From Bradyrhizobium sediminis (lineage in GTDB: Bacteria > Pseudomonadota > Alphaproteobacteria > Rhizobiales > Xanthobacteraceae), in NCBI RefSeq assembly GCF_018736105.1, contig NZ_CP076135.1, positions 3,780,001 through 3,844,000 on the forward strand: a stretch of DNA of 64,000 nucleotides, given 5' to 3'. Shown here one piece after another: positions 32,252-41,341 of this stretch (position 1 is the first letter of the stretch; the number at the start of each line of letters is the position of its first letter). Both the position numbers and the translations under genes were made by a program. The notes beneath the pieces are model-generated. The model saw nothing but the letters and a program-made list of their open reading frames with translations. It did no database searches and was not told the origin of the DNA.

Positions 32252-33739
32252 CTAGAGGTATCTCAGCAGCGTGGTTTGGAACAGCATCGCAGTCGTCTGG
32301 TACGACGCGTTGAGGCTGTTCTGCACGGCGAGCAGTTTCGCCGTGACCTCCGCGTCGGTGACGCCTTCGATCGATTGCAGCATCGTCTCCGCGGTGTTCC
32401 GGGTCTGGGTCTGGCGATCTGCTGCCGACTTCATCGCGGTTTGCGCACCGGCAAAATCCGCCGCTATGTCCTGGACGCTCTGCTGGCCGGTCTGCACCAG
32501 AAGTTTTGTCGCGACCCGCTGATAAAGCGCGCCGATCTGGGCGCTGGCGTTCGGGTCGCCGGTCGTGGTGGTCATGGCGGCCATGGCCGCGATGGTCTGC
32601 AATTGCGCCGTCAGCGCCGGCTCGTTCGCGCGGGCGCCATATTGCACGGTGATGGCGTCGTCGACGCGTGCCACTGCGGTGCCGCGCGCGGAGTCGGTGC
32701 CGGTTTCACCACTATACCAGGAGAGCGTATTCGCAGCCGTGCCGGGCACCTGCGCCGTCGCGGTGGCGAACGGCGGACCGCTGACGCGCGGCACCGGGCT
32801 GCCGCTGAAAAATTCGCTGGACGCCTTCATCGCGGACGCCGCGACCAGGGCGCCGTTGGCGAGGCCGTCGACGGCGGTGGTCAACGCAGTGTTGAGGTTG
32901 GCGGCGGTCGCGGTCGAGTTGGCGCCGATCAGGAACTGGCCGGCCTGCGGCGGCGTCGTCGTGGTCGCGGTCAACTGCACGTTTTCGGTGGTGCCGTCCG
33001 GTAGATTGAACGCCAGCGTGATGGTGTCGCCAGCGTTCAGGTTGGTCGCGCCGAGATCGAGCGACTCGGTGGCCGGCGAGCCGGCCGGCCCGGTGATCGT
33101 GACGCTTGCGGCCGACGAGGTGATCGCGACGAGCTTCAGGCCAAACGGACCGGCGTCCTCGGTCAATGAAATCGACGTCGCCGTCGGCGTCGCCTGTGTC
33201 AGCCGACCGGTGCCGGAGCCGACGTCGGCCTGCTTGCGCTCCGCGATCAGCTGCTTGAGGCCCGCCTGCGCGCCGACGCCGTTGAGAATGTCGTCGGTCG
33301 CCGCCGCGGCCGGCGTGTCGGTGGCGCGCCCGGAAAACAGATAGCGATCGCCCGACCGGCTGTTCAGCAGGCTCAGCATCTCGTCGAGCGAACTGCGTGC
33401 CGTACCTTGGGCAATGGTCTGGCCATTGCTGGTGATCTGGGTCGAGGACGTCGTCGCCGCGCCCTGCACCGTGGTTCCGATCCCGACAATCCGCGTCAGT
33501 GCTGCGTTGGCGACGTCGATGCGCGTTCTGACGTTGGTCATCGTGTCCGCGAAAGCGTCGATGTTGCTGATCTGCGCACGCAACCCGATGGCGAAGCCGC
33601 GGTTGGCGCCCATGCCGGCATAGGTGTTCGATTTCTTGCCAGTGGCCAGCTGAGTCTGCAGATCGTCGAACCGGCTTTGCAGATTCAGGATTCGCGATGC
33701 CAGAATTGATGTCTTGATGCCTACGCCGCTGACCGTCAT
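32252..33739 (-). CDS. flgL: Hook-filament junction protein FlgL
   Basis: A 495-residue flagellin-like protein. The N-terminus has SRILNLQSRFDDLQTQLATGKK, and SGDRYLFSGRATDTP is the FlgL/HAP3 hallmark. The C-terminal D0 helix ends FQTTLLRYL. It joins the hook to the filament with FlgK. It follows flgK by 24 nt with TTTTGGAG before the ATG. It is longer than enteric FlgL because of an expanded central domain. Confidence 0.93.
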   Translation of the reverse strand: MTVSGVGIKTSILASRILNLQSRFDDLQTQLATGKKSNTYAGMGANRGFAIGLRAQISNIDAFADTMTNVRTRIDVANAALTRIVGIGTTVQGAATTSSTQITSNGQTIAQGTARSSLDEMLSLLNSRSGDRYLFSGRATDTPAAAATDDILNGVGAQAGLKQLIAERKQADVGSGTGRLTQATPTATSISLTEDAGPFGLKLVAITSSAASVTITGPAGSPATESLDLGATNLNAGDTITLAFNLPDGTTENVQLTATTTTPPQAGQFLIGANSTATAANLNTALTTAVDGLANGALVAASAMKASSEFFSGSPVPRVSGPPFATATAQVPGTAANTLSWYSGETGTDSARGTAVARVDDAITVQYGARANEPALTAQLQTIAAMAAMTTTTGDPNASAQIGALYQRVATKLLVQTGQQSVQDIAADFAGAQTAMKSAADRQTQTRNTAETMLQSIEGVTDAEVTAKLLAVQNSLNASYQTTAMLFQTTLLRYL

Positions 33740-33763
33740 GATGTCCTACTCCAAAACATAACG

Positions 33764-35620
33764 TTAGATCTGCAGCAACGCGTCGAACATCTGCTTGACG
33801 GTCGACATCACCCGCGCGTTCGCCGCATATGCATTCTGCAGCGACAGCAAGTGCGCCATTTCTTCGTCGATGTTGACGCCGGACTGGGTGTTGAACTTCT
33901 CTTGCAGCGTGCTCAGCACCACGTCCTGACCGTCGGCGATCTGCTTGGCGGTGTCCGCCGCCTGGCCCTGGGCGCTGGCGATCTGCTGCGAGAAATTCGA
34001 CAGCGTCGCCTGGAACGGCGTCGCCGAGGTGCCAAAACCGGTCGACGCCGGATACAGCGACTTGCCGGTGGTGAGCTGCTGGTAGAGGAAATCCGGTCGC
34101 ATGGTGTCGCCGGACGGCGTCGTCGCGTTGTACTGCACCAGCTTCGACGGATCACCGACGATCTGGCTGTTCACCCGGATGCGCGCCGCGAGCCCCACCG
34201 ACTGCTGGCCCGCCGCGGTGATGGCGCCGGTATAAAGGCTGTTGCCGTCGGTGAACAACGGCACCTCGCCGCTGCCACCCAGCAGCGATGATGTGGTCGA
34301 CGTCACGGAGGCGGCGTTCACGGTCGCCGTCCCGGTGCCGTCGTCGAGCACCCGCAGCGTCGAGCCGACGTTGGAGAATTGCAGGCCGGCCGAGCCGAGC
34401 GCCGCATTGAGCTGGCTCGTCACCGAAGCCATGCCGGCGGAGAAATCGATACCGATCACCTGATCGTTGGGATCGGTAGTGACGCTGTTGGACAAGGGCA
34501 GCACCGACGGATCGTCGACCCGCAGCAGCGACAGCTGATGCTGGACGTTGCTGGCATCCGTATAGGTGAGATGGATTACATTGCCGTTCTGCAGGCCGGA
34601 CAGATCGAGATCGAAGCCGTTCGACGGCCCCGAGCTCACCGCAGTACCCGCCGTGGTCTTGTCGGACAACAGGCTCGACATGTTGGCGGCAAACTGGTCA
34701 AGCTGGGTTTGCGCCTGCACCAGCGTGTTGTCGCGCAGCTCGAGATAGCCGGCGATGGTGCCGGAGCGGATCGAATTGGTCTGAATCAGGTTGAGCGAAC
34801 CGCCGTTCGGGAAATTGAGCGTGAGGGTGCCGAGCGTGCTCTTGGTCGGGTCGGCGTCCCACTGGGTGTTCGGTGTCACCGTGCCTTGCGGATTGAACGA
34901 CAGCGTCGAGGCCTGGGCACCGACCAGTTGCACGCCGGAATTGGTGAAGATCTGGATCTGATTGTTGCCGTTGTCGATGACGCGGATGTCCATCAGTTGC
35001 GACAACTGATTGACATACTGGTCGCGCTGGTCCTTCAGGGCCGCGGCCGCGGCATCGGTGGTGTTACCACTCTGAAGCTGGGCGTTGAGATCGGCGATCT
35101 GCTGCATCGCGGTGTTGGCGGTGCTGACCGCCGAATTGAGCCCGGATTCCGCCTGGCTGCGCAGCGACTGGATGCCGCCCGACATGCTGTTGAGCTGCTG
35201 CGTCAGTGATTGCGCTGCATTGAGCACGCCGATCCGCGCCGACTGGCTGTCGGAGCTGGTCGAAAGCGCTTGCACCGCGGTGACCAGCTTGTTGAACGCG
35301 GTTTCCAGCGTTCCGGTGTTGCCGGGGGCGCCGTAGATCGACTGCAGGCTGCTCAGGATCGAGGAGCGCAGGTCGGCGTACGACGCGCCGGACTGCTCGG
35401 TGCGTATCTGCTGCTGCAGATACAGGTCGAGTTCGCGATTGACGCCGGTGACGCTGACGCCGGCACCGATCGCCCCGGAGACCGTCTGCACCTGGTTGAC
35501 GGTCTTGCGAATGTAGCCAGGCGTGTCGGAATTGGCGACGTTCGACGAGGTCAGCGACAGCCCAAGCTGGTTGGCGCGCAGCCCCGACATGGCAATCGAA
35601 AGGGCTTGACTGAGACTCAT
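33764..35620 (-). CDS. flgK: Hook-associated protein FlgK
   Basis: A 618-residue HAP1. The N-terminal rod/hook signature includes SNVANSDTPGYIRKTV, and the C-terminal FlgE/K helix includes EEMAHLLSLQNAYAANARV. The middle is Gln/Ser/Thr-rich beta structure. It is exported through the flagellar apparatus and links hook and filament. GGGAAG precedes the ATG. It forms flgE-flgK-flgL, read leftward from the sigma-54-like promoter at 37552. Confidence 0.95.
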   Translation of the reverse strand: MSLSQALSIAMSGLRANQLGLSLTSSNVANSDTPGYIRKTVNQVQTVSGAIGAGVSVTGVNRELDLYLQQQIRTEQSGASYADLRSSILSSLQSIYGAPGNTGTLETAFNKLVTAVQALSTSSDSQSARIGVLNAAQSLTQQLNSMSGGIQSLRSQAESGLNSAVSTANTAMQQIADLNAQLQSGNTTDAAAAALKDQRDQYVNQLSQLMDIRVIDNGNNQIQIFTNSGVQLVGAQASTLSFNPQGTVTPNTQWDADPTKSTLGTLTLNFPNGGSLNLIQTNSIRSGTIAGYLELRDNTLVQAQTQLDQFAANMSSLLSDKTTAGTAVSSGPSNGFDLDLSGLQNGNVIHLTYTDASNVQHQLSLLRVDDPSVLPLSNSVTTDPNDQVIGIDFSAGMASVTSQLNAALGSAGLQFSNVGSTLRVLDDGTGTATVNAASVTSTTSSLLGGSGEVPLFTDGNSLYTGAITAAGQQSVGLAARIRVNSQIVGDPSKLVQYNATTPSGDTMRPDFLYQQLTTGKSLYPASTGFGTSATPFQATLSNFSQQIASAQGQAADTAKQIADGQDVVLSTLQEKFNTQSGVNIDEEMAHLLSLQNAYAANARVMSTVKQMFDALLQI

Positions 35621-35673
35621 GACAAGCTTCCCGTTTCAATTCCCTGTCGGATCAGACCGTCCATGTACGCGAC

Positions 35674-37479
35674 CTATCGCATCACGTTCAGCAGATCCTG
35701 AACCATCGAGTTGGCTGTGGTGATCACCTTCGTGTTGGCCGAATAGGCCTGCTGGGTGACGATCAGCTTGGTGAACTCGTCAGCGATGTCGGTGTTGGAG
35801 CTTTCCAGCGACGAGCCGACGATCGTCCCGCCGCTGCCGTACAGCGCCGAGCCGGACTGGTCCGTCGCCTCGAACGCGCCGCCGTCGATGCGTTTGAGGA
35901 AGTTGGTGCCGTTGAAGGTCGCGACCGAGATCTGCGCCAGATCGATGTTGCGGCCGTTGGAGTAGTTGCCGACCACGCGGCCGTTCTCGCCGATCGACAC
36001 GGTCTGCAGTGACCCCGCCGGAAAGCCATCCTGCTGGATCTGGTTGACTTTCACGTTGCCGTTGGAGTCGGCGAACTGGGTGACACCGCCGGCGCCGAAG
36101 TTGATCGCGATGTTGCCGAGCGGCACGCCGCCGATGGTCGGCGCGGTCAGAGTGATGCCGGCGATCGCCGGGTTCATCTGGCCGTTCGGCGAGAAAGTGA
36201 AGTCGGTGTTGACGTTCTGCCAGGCGAGATTGGCGCCGGTGGCGTTGGAATTGACCTGGTAGAACAGATTCCAGGTATCCGTGTGGCCGGCGCCGAGCGA
36301 CGAAGTGTCGACCTTGGCCCAGCGCAGTTGCAGGCTGACCGGCGAACCGGAGATGTCGTAGGCCGTCACCGCTCCGCCGCTGACGGATTCGTTGATGAAG
36401 GCCTGGAGATCGCTGCCGAGCACCTGTCCGGTGCCAGCCGTGCCGCCGCCGCTGCGCAACACGTTCACGGGGCTGTTCAGGCCGAGTGCCCCGAACGCCG
36501 TGGTGTTGGAGCTGGTGACGCTCAGATCGGACGTAATGCCGGTGTGCAGGGTAATGGCGCCGCTGGCGTTGATCGACGACGCAGTTGCCGTGCCGGTGAT
36601 CGAATCGATCTTGGCCAGCAGCGTTCCGATGTTGTCGGTGACGTTCAGCTGGTTGCCGACCGCGCCCGCCGCCACGAAGGTGATGACGATGCTGTTGACC
36701 GTGATGGTGTCACCGGCGACGAAATTCGTTGTCAGCGAATCCGTGCCGATCGCACCGGACAACAACGTCGCGGCGGTGTTCGCCGCCGGGATCGCCGCCT
36801 TGTTATTCCTGGCGGCGCCCGTAGTCGTCGCATCGACGTAAGGCGCTGCGGGCGTGCCGAGCGAGCGCGGATTGCCGGACGCGAAATCCGCCGGCCGCAG
36901 CAATTCCGAGCCCGGAACGGAATTGTCGTGCCTGGTGGTCAGCGGATAGCTCGCCAGGTTGGCGCGATAATTCACCACCGATGTCGGCACTGCCGGCAGG
37001 AAGTCGTTGGCGAACTTCAAGACCTGCGGCACGCTGCCGGTCATGTTGCCGGTCGCCGGATCGATCCCGACGCCTTCGACATAATAGCCCGCGCCATTGA
37101 CCAGGTAGCCGTTCTTGTCCAGCGCGAAGTCGCCGCGGCGGGTGTAGTTGTCGACGCCCGAGAATACCGGCTGGTTGTCGGTGAAGCTGCCGGGCTTCTG
37201 CACCACGAAGAAGCCGTTGCCGTTGATCGCCATGTAGGTGGACACCGACGCGCTCTGCACGTCGCCCTGCACCGTGTTGGTCTCGCGCGATCCGGTAGTG
37301 ACGCTGCCGGCGAGCTGATTGTTGACGCCGGTGTCCGGAATCAGATCGAGGAAGCTGGTGTCGATCCGCTTGAAAGCGGTGGTCTGCGAGTTGGCGATGT
37401 TGCCGGAGATGTTTTCCAGCGCATAGGACTGCGCGCGCAGGCCCGAGACGGAGGTCGTAAGAGCGCCGAAAATACCCAT
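35674..37479 (-). CDS. flgE: Flagellar hook protein FlgE
   Basis: A 601-residue hook subunit. The N-terminus has SGNIANSQTTAFKRIDT and the C-terminus has TKLIVTQQAYSANTKVITTANSM, both family hallmarks. A long central insertion of Ala/Thr/Gly-rich beta domains makes it larger than enteric FlgE, as is usual in rhizobia. TTTGGAG precedes the ATG. A well-spaced sigma-54 element lies 73-88 nt upstream, so it leads the hook operon. Confidence 0.95.
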   Translation of the reverse strand: MGIFGALTTSVSGLRAQSYALENISGNIANSQTTAFKRIDTSFLDLIPDTGVNNQLAGSVTTGSRETNTVQGDVQSASVSTYMAINGNGFFVVQKPGSFTDNQPVFSGVDNYTRRGDFALDKNGYLVNGAGYYVEGVGIDPATGNMTGSVPQVLKFANDFLPAVPTSVVNYRANLASYPLTTRHDNSVPGSELLRPADFASGNPRSLGTPAAPYVDATTTGAARNNKAAIPAANTAATLLSGAIGTDSLTTNFVAGDTITVNSIVITFVAAGAVGNQLNVTDNIGTLLAKIDSITGTATASSINASGAITLHTGITSDLSVTSSNTTAFGALGLNSPVNVLRSGGGTAGTGQVLGSDLQAFINESVSGGAVTAYDISGSPVSLQLRWAKVDTSSLGAGHTDTWNLFYQVNSNATGANLAWQNVNTDFTFSPNGQMNPAIAGITLTAPTIGGVPLGNIAINFGAGGVTQFADSNGNVKVNQIQQDGFPAGSLQTVSIGENGRVVGNYSNGRNIDLAQISVATFNGTNFLKRIDGGAFEATDQSGSALYGSGGTIVGSSLESSNTDIADEFTKLIVTQQAYSANTKVITTANSMVQDLLNVMR

Positions 37480-37551
37480 GACACTTTCTCCAAATTCAAT
37501 CCGGGCGGCCCGCCGATCCCTTGAACCATGGCCGCAATCGAAGGAAAGTGT

Positions 37552-37567
37552 CGCAAGCGCTATGCCA
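37552..37567 (-). promoter_or_regulatory. Sigma-54-type promoter of flgE
   Basis: On the minus strand TGGCATA-GCGC-TTGC keeps the GG and GC invariant pairs of the -24/-12 consensus at exact spacing, with a full TTGC. It leaves a leader of about 60 nt before flgE. Confidence 0.75.
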
Positions 37568-37600
37568 GATTAAAAATCGATATGAATCAGCTGCTTAAAT

Positions 37601-37627
37601 AAAAAGCCCCGGTCCAGAGACCGGGGC
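37601..37627 (-). terminator. Terminator of msrB
   Basis: A 9-bp perfect stem GCCCCGGTC/GACCGGGGC with a 4-nt loop is followed on the minus strand by TTTTTATTT. It lies about 48 nt past the msrB stop and isolates it from the flgE promoter. Confidence 0.9.
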
Positions 37628-37674
37628 ACAATTGCCGGGGCGGGCAACAATTGCCGGGCGCACGGCCCTCGGGA

Positions 37675-38175
37675 TCAGGTCGCCGAGGCTGCGGCCGGAT
37701 GAAACACCAGGCCGAAGCCGTCGATGCAGTAGCGCAGGCCGGTCGGCTTCGGGCCGTCGTCGAAAACGTGGCCGAGATGGCCGCCGCAACGGCGGCAGTG
37801 CACTTCGGTCCGCAACATCCCGTAGGCCCGGTCTTCGGTCTTGCCGAGGGCGTTCTCCAGCGGCTGATAGAAGCTTGGCCAGCCGGTGCCGCTCTCGAAC
37901 TTGGTTTCCGAGGAAAACAGCGGAAGGTCGCAGCCGGCGCAGGCGAATATGCCCTTGCGGTGCTCTTTGAGGAGCGGGCTAGATCCCGGGCGCTCGGTGC
38001 CATGCTTGCGCAGGATTTCGTACTGCTGCGGCGTCAGCTGCGCGCGCCATTCGGCATCGGTCTTCTCGATCTCGAACTTTTCGGCGGCCTGTGCGGGCGA
38101 GGCTCGCAGCCAGCGGAAGGCGGCGAGGCCGAGCAAACTGGCGACGGATGCGAGCAGGATACGGCGGTCGATCAT
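37675..38175 (-). CDS. msrB: Exported peptide-methionine (R)-S-oxide reductase MsrB
   Basis: A 166-residue MsrB with an N-terminal signal containing an RR pair (DRRILLAS, residues 3-10) and ending ASPAQA, so it is probably exported by Tat or Sec. Two zinc-binding CxxC motifs are seen ([11 protein letters not shown] and [13 protein letters not shown]). The catalytic cysteine lies in [13 protein letters not shown]. It reduces methionine-R-sulfoxide in periplasmic proteins. GGAG precedes the ATG, and it has its own terminator. Confidence 0.93.
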   Translation of the reverse strand: MIDRRILLASVASLLGLAAFRWLRASPAQAAEKFEIEKTDAEWRAQLTPQQYEILRKHGTERPGSSPLLKEHRKGIFACAGCDLPLFSSETKFESGTGWPSFYQPLENALGKTEDRAYGMLRTEVHCRRCGGHLGHVFDDGPKPTGLRYCIDGFGLVFHPAAASAT

Positions 38176-38308
38176 GATGGTCTCCGTGCGAAGCGAAATG
38201 GCGGTTCGCTGCTAAATACGGCGCGCGCCCGCGGAAGTTACACGGATATCGAACGAAATTTCTCACTTTGTTGCGAGGATCCCACCCTCTCCGGCTTGCG
38301 CGGGAATT

Positions 38309-39757
38309 CTAGGGCGGAGATCCCTCGGCGTCGGCGGCATTCGCTGCAGGCGGCGGCTGCGGACGCGGTCGGCCCGGCGGCGGGCGGGGACGAGGCGGCC
38401 GGGTCCCGGCCTGCCGGTTGGCCTCGGCCAGACGCGCCTCGCGCAGCTGCTCCTTGAGCCGCGCCCTCTCCCGGTAACGGGCCAGCGCACCGGCGGCGGC
38501 GGCACTTCCCCGCCCCCACAGCCCGATGGCATATCCGGCGGCGCGGCCGGTGGCGCCGCCCGCCCAGACCAGTTCGAACGGCGAGAACAGCCGCCAGCGC
38601 TCGTCGCCCCACAGGATGCTTCGCGCCACCAGCAGTCCGGCCATCGCCGTCGTGTTCAAGCCCTGGCGGCCGAAGCCGCTGGCGACCCACAGCCCCTTAC
38701 GCAACTGGCCGATCTGCGGCATGCCATGCACGGTCTCCCCGACCACGCCGCCCCAGACCTCTGACATCCCGACCTTTCCGAGTTGCGGGAAGATGGTCTG
38801 GATCCGGCGCTGGATCGCCGGCGCAAAGCGCTCCGGCCGCGCCGCCCAGGTGGTTTCGGGACTGGCCCACATCAGCCGGTCGCCCTCGACGATCCGGAAA
38901 TGGTCGATGCCGTCGCTGTCGCTCACCGATCCCCGGAACGTCACGGCATCGGCCAGGCGCCCGCCGAGCGGCTCGGTCACCGCGGCGTAGCGCCAGACCG
39001 GCAGCAGTGTCTCCGACAGCCGCCGCAGCGGCGCACCGAGATGGACGTTGCCGGCGAGCACGATATGCGATGCGCGCAGCCGCGCCGATGGCGTCACGAT
39101 CCGCTTGCGGATGCCCGAAGGATCGATGCTGACCACCGGGGTGTCCTCGAAGATCCGCGCCCCTGCCCGTCGCGCCATCTCGGCAAGACCGTGGAGATAT
39201 TTGCGGCCGTCGAGCTGGAACGCCCTCGGATAATACACACCGTGGAAATAATGATCGGTCTTGAGCTCGGCGCGCACGCGGTCGACCTGCCAGCCCTCGA
39301 CTTCGGTATCGAAGTCCCCGCCGAGCATCTGCAGCCGGCTGATCAACGCGTCGCCGGCCTCGACATTGGAGACCTCCAGCGCCCCCTCGCTCAGCGCGAT
39401 GCCCGGAATCTGCTCCTCGGTGGCATTGGCCCGGACATATTCGGCGCCTTCCTTCGACAGCGACCACAGTTCGCGGGCATCATCGAGGCCGATACGCGCG
39501 ATCAGCTCGCCGATCGGAAGACTGTAACCCGGCATGACCGTGCCGAGTTGGTGGCCGGACGCGTTCCAGCCGATATGCCGGCCCTCGAGCACGGCGACGC
39601 TGGCGCCGAGCCGGGCGGCCTCCAGCGCCACCGTGAGGCCGGCAAGCCCCGCCCCGACCACGCAGATATCGACATCCAGATCGAACGAAAGCCGCGAGCG
39701 CGCCGGCATCCCGGCGGCATCGGCTCCGTTGGTCGCGCTTGTGAAAGTCTCGCTCAT
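38309..39757 (-). CDS. FAD-dependent oxidoreductase (DAO/glycine oxidase-like)
   Basis: A 482-residue protein. The FAD dinucleotide fold starts with CVVGAGLAGLTVALEAARLGASVAVLE (about residues 32-58), and the C-terminal FAD part has GLWVASGFGRQGLNTTAMAGLL. This places it with DadA/PuuB-type amine or amino-acid oxidoreductases. The last 40 residues form a Pro/Arg-rich tail outside the fold. The substrate cannot be told from sequence. It is not clearly in an operon; msrB lies 133 nt downstream. Confidence 0.85.
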   Translation of the reverse strand: MSETFTSATNGADAAGMPARSRLSFDLDVDICVVGAGLAGLTVALEAARLGASVAVLEGRHIGWNASGHQLGTVMPGYSLPIGELIARIGLDDARELWSLSKEGAEYVRANATEEQIPGIALSEGALEVSNVEAGDALISRLQMLGGDFDTEVEGWQVDRVRAELKTDHYFHGVYYPRAFQLDGRKYLHGLAEMARRAGARIFEDTPVVSIDPSGIRKRIVTPSARLRASHIVLAGNVHLGAPLRRLSETLLPVWRYAAVTEPLGGRLADAVTFRGSVSDSDGIDHFRIVEGDRLMWASPETTWAARPERFAPAIQRRIQTIFPQLGKVGMSEVWGGVVGETVHGMPQIGQLRKGLWVASGFGRQGLNTTAMAGLLVARSILWGDERWRLFSPFELVWAGGATGRAAGYAIGLWGRGSAAAAGALARYRERARLKEQLREARLAEANRQAGTRPPRPRPPPGRPRPQPPPAANAADAEGSPP

Positions 39758-39854
39758 GTCGTTTTCTTACGGACCGATCCGGCGCTTGTCACCTTGTCCC
39801 GGGCATGAGCTTGTACATTAATCCGCGATGCCTGAAACGAATCGAGATAGCGCC

Positions 39855-40397
39855 ATGCGCCGTTTGATGCTGCTGCGTCACGCCAAGACCGAACACGACG
39901 CGCCCTCGGGCCGCGACCAGGACCGCCGGCTGGACAACCGCGGCCGGAACGATGCCGCCGAAATCGGCGGCTGGATCGGCCGGCATCCGCCGTTCCCCGA
40001 TTTCGTGCTGGTATCGACGGCGGTTCGGGCCAACCAGACCTGGGACATCGCCTGGGAGGCGATGAAGGCTCTGGCGCCACAGCCCGAGGTCGAGCTCTCG
40101 CCGGAGCTCTATGGCGCCGAACCGTCGCAACTGCTGGAAGCCGTTCACGCCGCGGCAACAACCGATCCGAAAGTCCTGCTGATGGTCGGACACAATCCCG
40201 GAATGCATGAACTGGCGCTGATGCTTGCCGGCAGCGGCGACGCCGCGGGGCGCAAGGCGCTCTCGGACAATCTGCCGACATCCGGCCTTGCGATATTCGA
40301 CTTCGAGGTCGACGACTGGGGCGACGTGGCCTTCCGCCGCGGACGGCTGGCGAAATTCGTCAGCCCGAAGCTGCTGAAGCAAACTTCGGGCGACTGA
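39855..40397 (+). CDS. SixA-type histidine phosphatase
   Basis: A 180-residue phosphohistidine phosphatase of the histidine phosphatase superfamily. It has the catalytic RHAK motif near the N-terminus (LMLLRHAKTEHD), a second conserved arginine (STAVRANQT) and MVGHNPGMHEL. SixA enzymes dephosphorylate Hpt domains or PTS proteins. A lone Hpt protein is encoded 17 kb away at 56687. The start is MRRLMLL; an in-frame ATG 27 nt upstream is possible. It is 52 nt before the Usp gene, on the same strand. Confidence 0.87.
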   Translation: MRRLMLLRHAKTEHDAPSGRDQDRRLDNRGRNDAAEIGGWIGRHPPFPDFVLVSTAVRANQTWDIAWEAMKALAPQPEVELSPELYGAEPSQLLEAVHAAATTDPKVLLMVGHNPGMHELALMLAGSGDAAGRKALSDNLPTSGLAIFDFEVDDWGDVAFRRGRLAKFVSPKLLKQTSGD

Positions 40398-40449
40398 GCC
40401 GGACACAAGGCGTTTTTATGCTAGGCTGATCGCGGAAATGGAGGGGCAG

Positions 40450-40875
40450 ATGTTCAAGTCCATTCTCGTGCCGATCGATCTCGCCGATACCGATCTGGCG
40501 AAACCCGCGATCGCGACGGCGGCGACGCTGTCGCAGACCTGGAGCGGCGCGGTCCGCCTTCTCAACGTCTTGCCGATGACGCCGGTGATGCTGGCGGAAT
40601 ATGTGCCCGCCGATTTCGATACCCAGCAGCGCGAAGCCTCCGAGGAGGCGCTCACCATCGTGGCGCGGGAATCCGGCATCGAGCCGTCGCGCATCTCGAC
40701 CGTGGTGCGTCAGGGCGGCATTTATCACGAGATCCTCGAGGAAGCCGCGGCGATGAAGGCCGACCTGATCGTGATGACGTCGCACCGGCCGGCGATGCGG
40801 ACCTATTTCCTCGGCTCCAACGCCGGGCATGTGGTGCGCTACGCCAAATGCTCGGTGCTGGTGGTGCGGCACTGA
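40450..40875 (+). CDS. Universal stress protein, UspF/UspG type
   Basis: A 141-residue Usp. It starts MFKSILVPIDLAD and ends with TSHRPAMRTYFLGSNAGHVVRYAKCSVLVVR, the pattern of the UspF/G branch. GGAGGGG lies before ATG 40450, which decides the start. Such proteins bind nucleotides and respond to oxygen or growth stress. It is in line with the SixA-like gene. Confidence 0.92.
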   Translation: MFKSILVPIDLADTDLAKPAIATAATLSQTWSGAVRLLNVLPMTPVMLAEYVPADFDTQQREASEEALTIVARESGIEPSRISTVVRQGGIYHEILEEAAAMKADLIVMTSHRPAMRTYFLGSNAGHVVRYAKCSVLVVRH

Positions 40876-40918
40876 GCGCCTACACAAAATCGCGAAAACG
40901 ACCCCATGCAAAGTAGAA

Positions 40919-41155
40919 TTATCGCATCCGTCCCATATCCGGATTGAACGCGCCGCCGACCGCAGACTCGATCTGGCTGCGGTGCAGCCCGATGTCGCGC
41001 AGCGCGCGGTCATCCAGTTCCCGGAGCGCCTTGATCGCGGCCCGGCGCACCCAAAAAGCGGCCAAAGCGTGCGCCCAAATCCCGATCCAGCGGACGAATC
41101 CGCCCGACGTGCCTGACATCGCGGGTTGGATGGTGCTCGGGGAAAACATGGTCAT
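40919..41155 (-). CDS. DUF1127 small basic protein
   Basis: A 78-residue protein. The C-terminal half carries the DUF1127 pattern: RRAAIKALRELDDRALRDIGLHRSQIESAV. Proteins of this type are arginine-rich and bind RNA or modulate metabolism in alphaproteobacteria. The start at 41155 has GGAGAAGAAAG before it; the frame is open for nearly 900 nt upstream, across the MocR gene. It is divergent from the MocR regulator, and the two share a control region with three direct repeats. Confidence 0.88.
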   Translation of the reverse strand: MTMFSPSTIQPAMSGTSGGFVRWIGIWAHALAAFWVRRAAIKALRELDDRALRDIGLHRSQIESAVGGAFNPDMGRMR

Positions 41156-41259
41156 CTTTCTTCTCCAATGCTTCCGCGCGGCAAGGCGCGGCCGTTCGCG
41201 CGAGACGCTGGTCGCAGCGGCTGCACGCGTTTCGTGACCTCGGATTGCTTTCGCTTTCC

Positions 41260-41339
41260 TCGGTACAATCGTGGACTTGATGAGCTCCAAATGCTCCTGT
41301 AAGTGTATCGGTGCAAGTGAAACATTGCTCTCGGTGCAA
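41260..41339. promoter_or_regulatory. Three TCGGT(A/G)CAA direct repeats, likely MocR operator
   Basis: TCGGTACAA at 41260-41268, TCGGTGCAA at 41308-41316 and TCGGTGCAA at 41331-41339 point in one direction. The last two are 23 nt apart, about two helical turns, and the last touches the start codon. MocR regulators often bind spaced direct repeats and repress their own gene. Confidence 0.6.
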
Positions 41340-41341
41340 TA

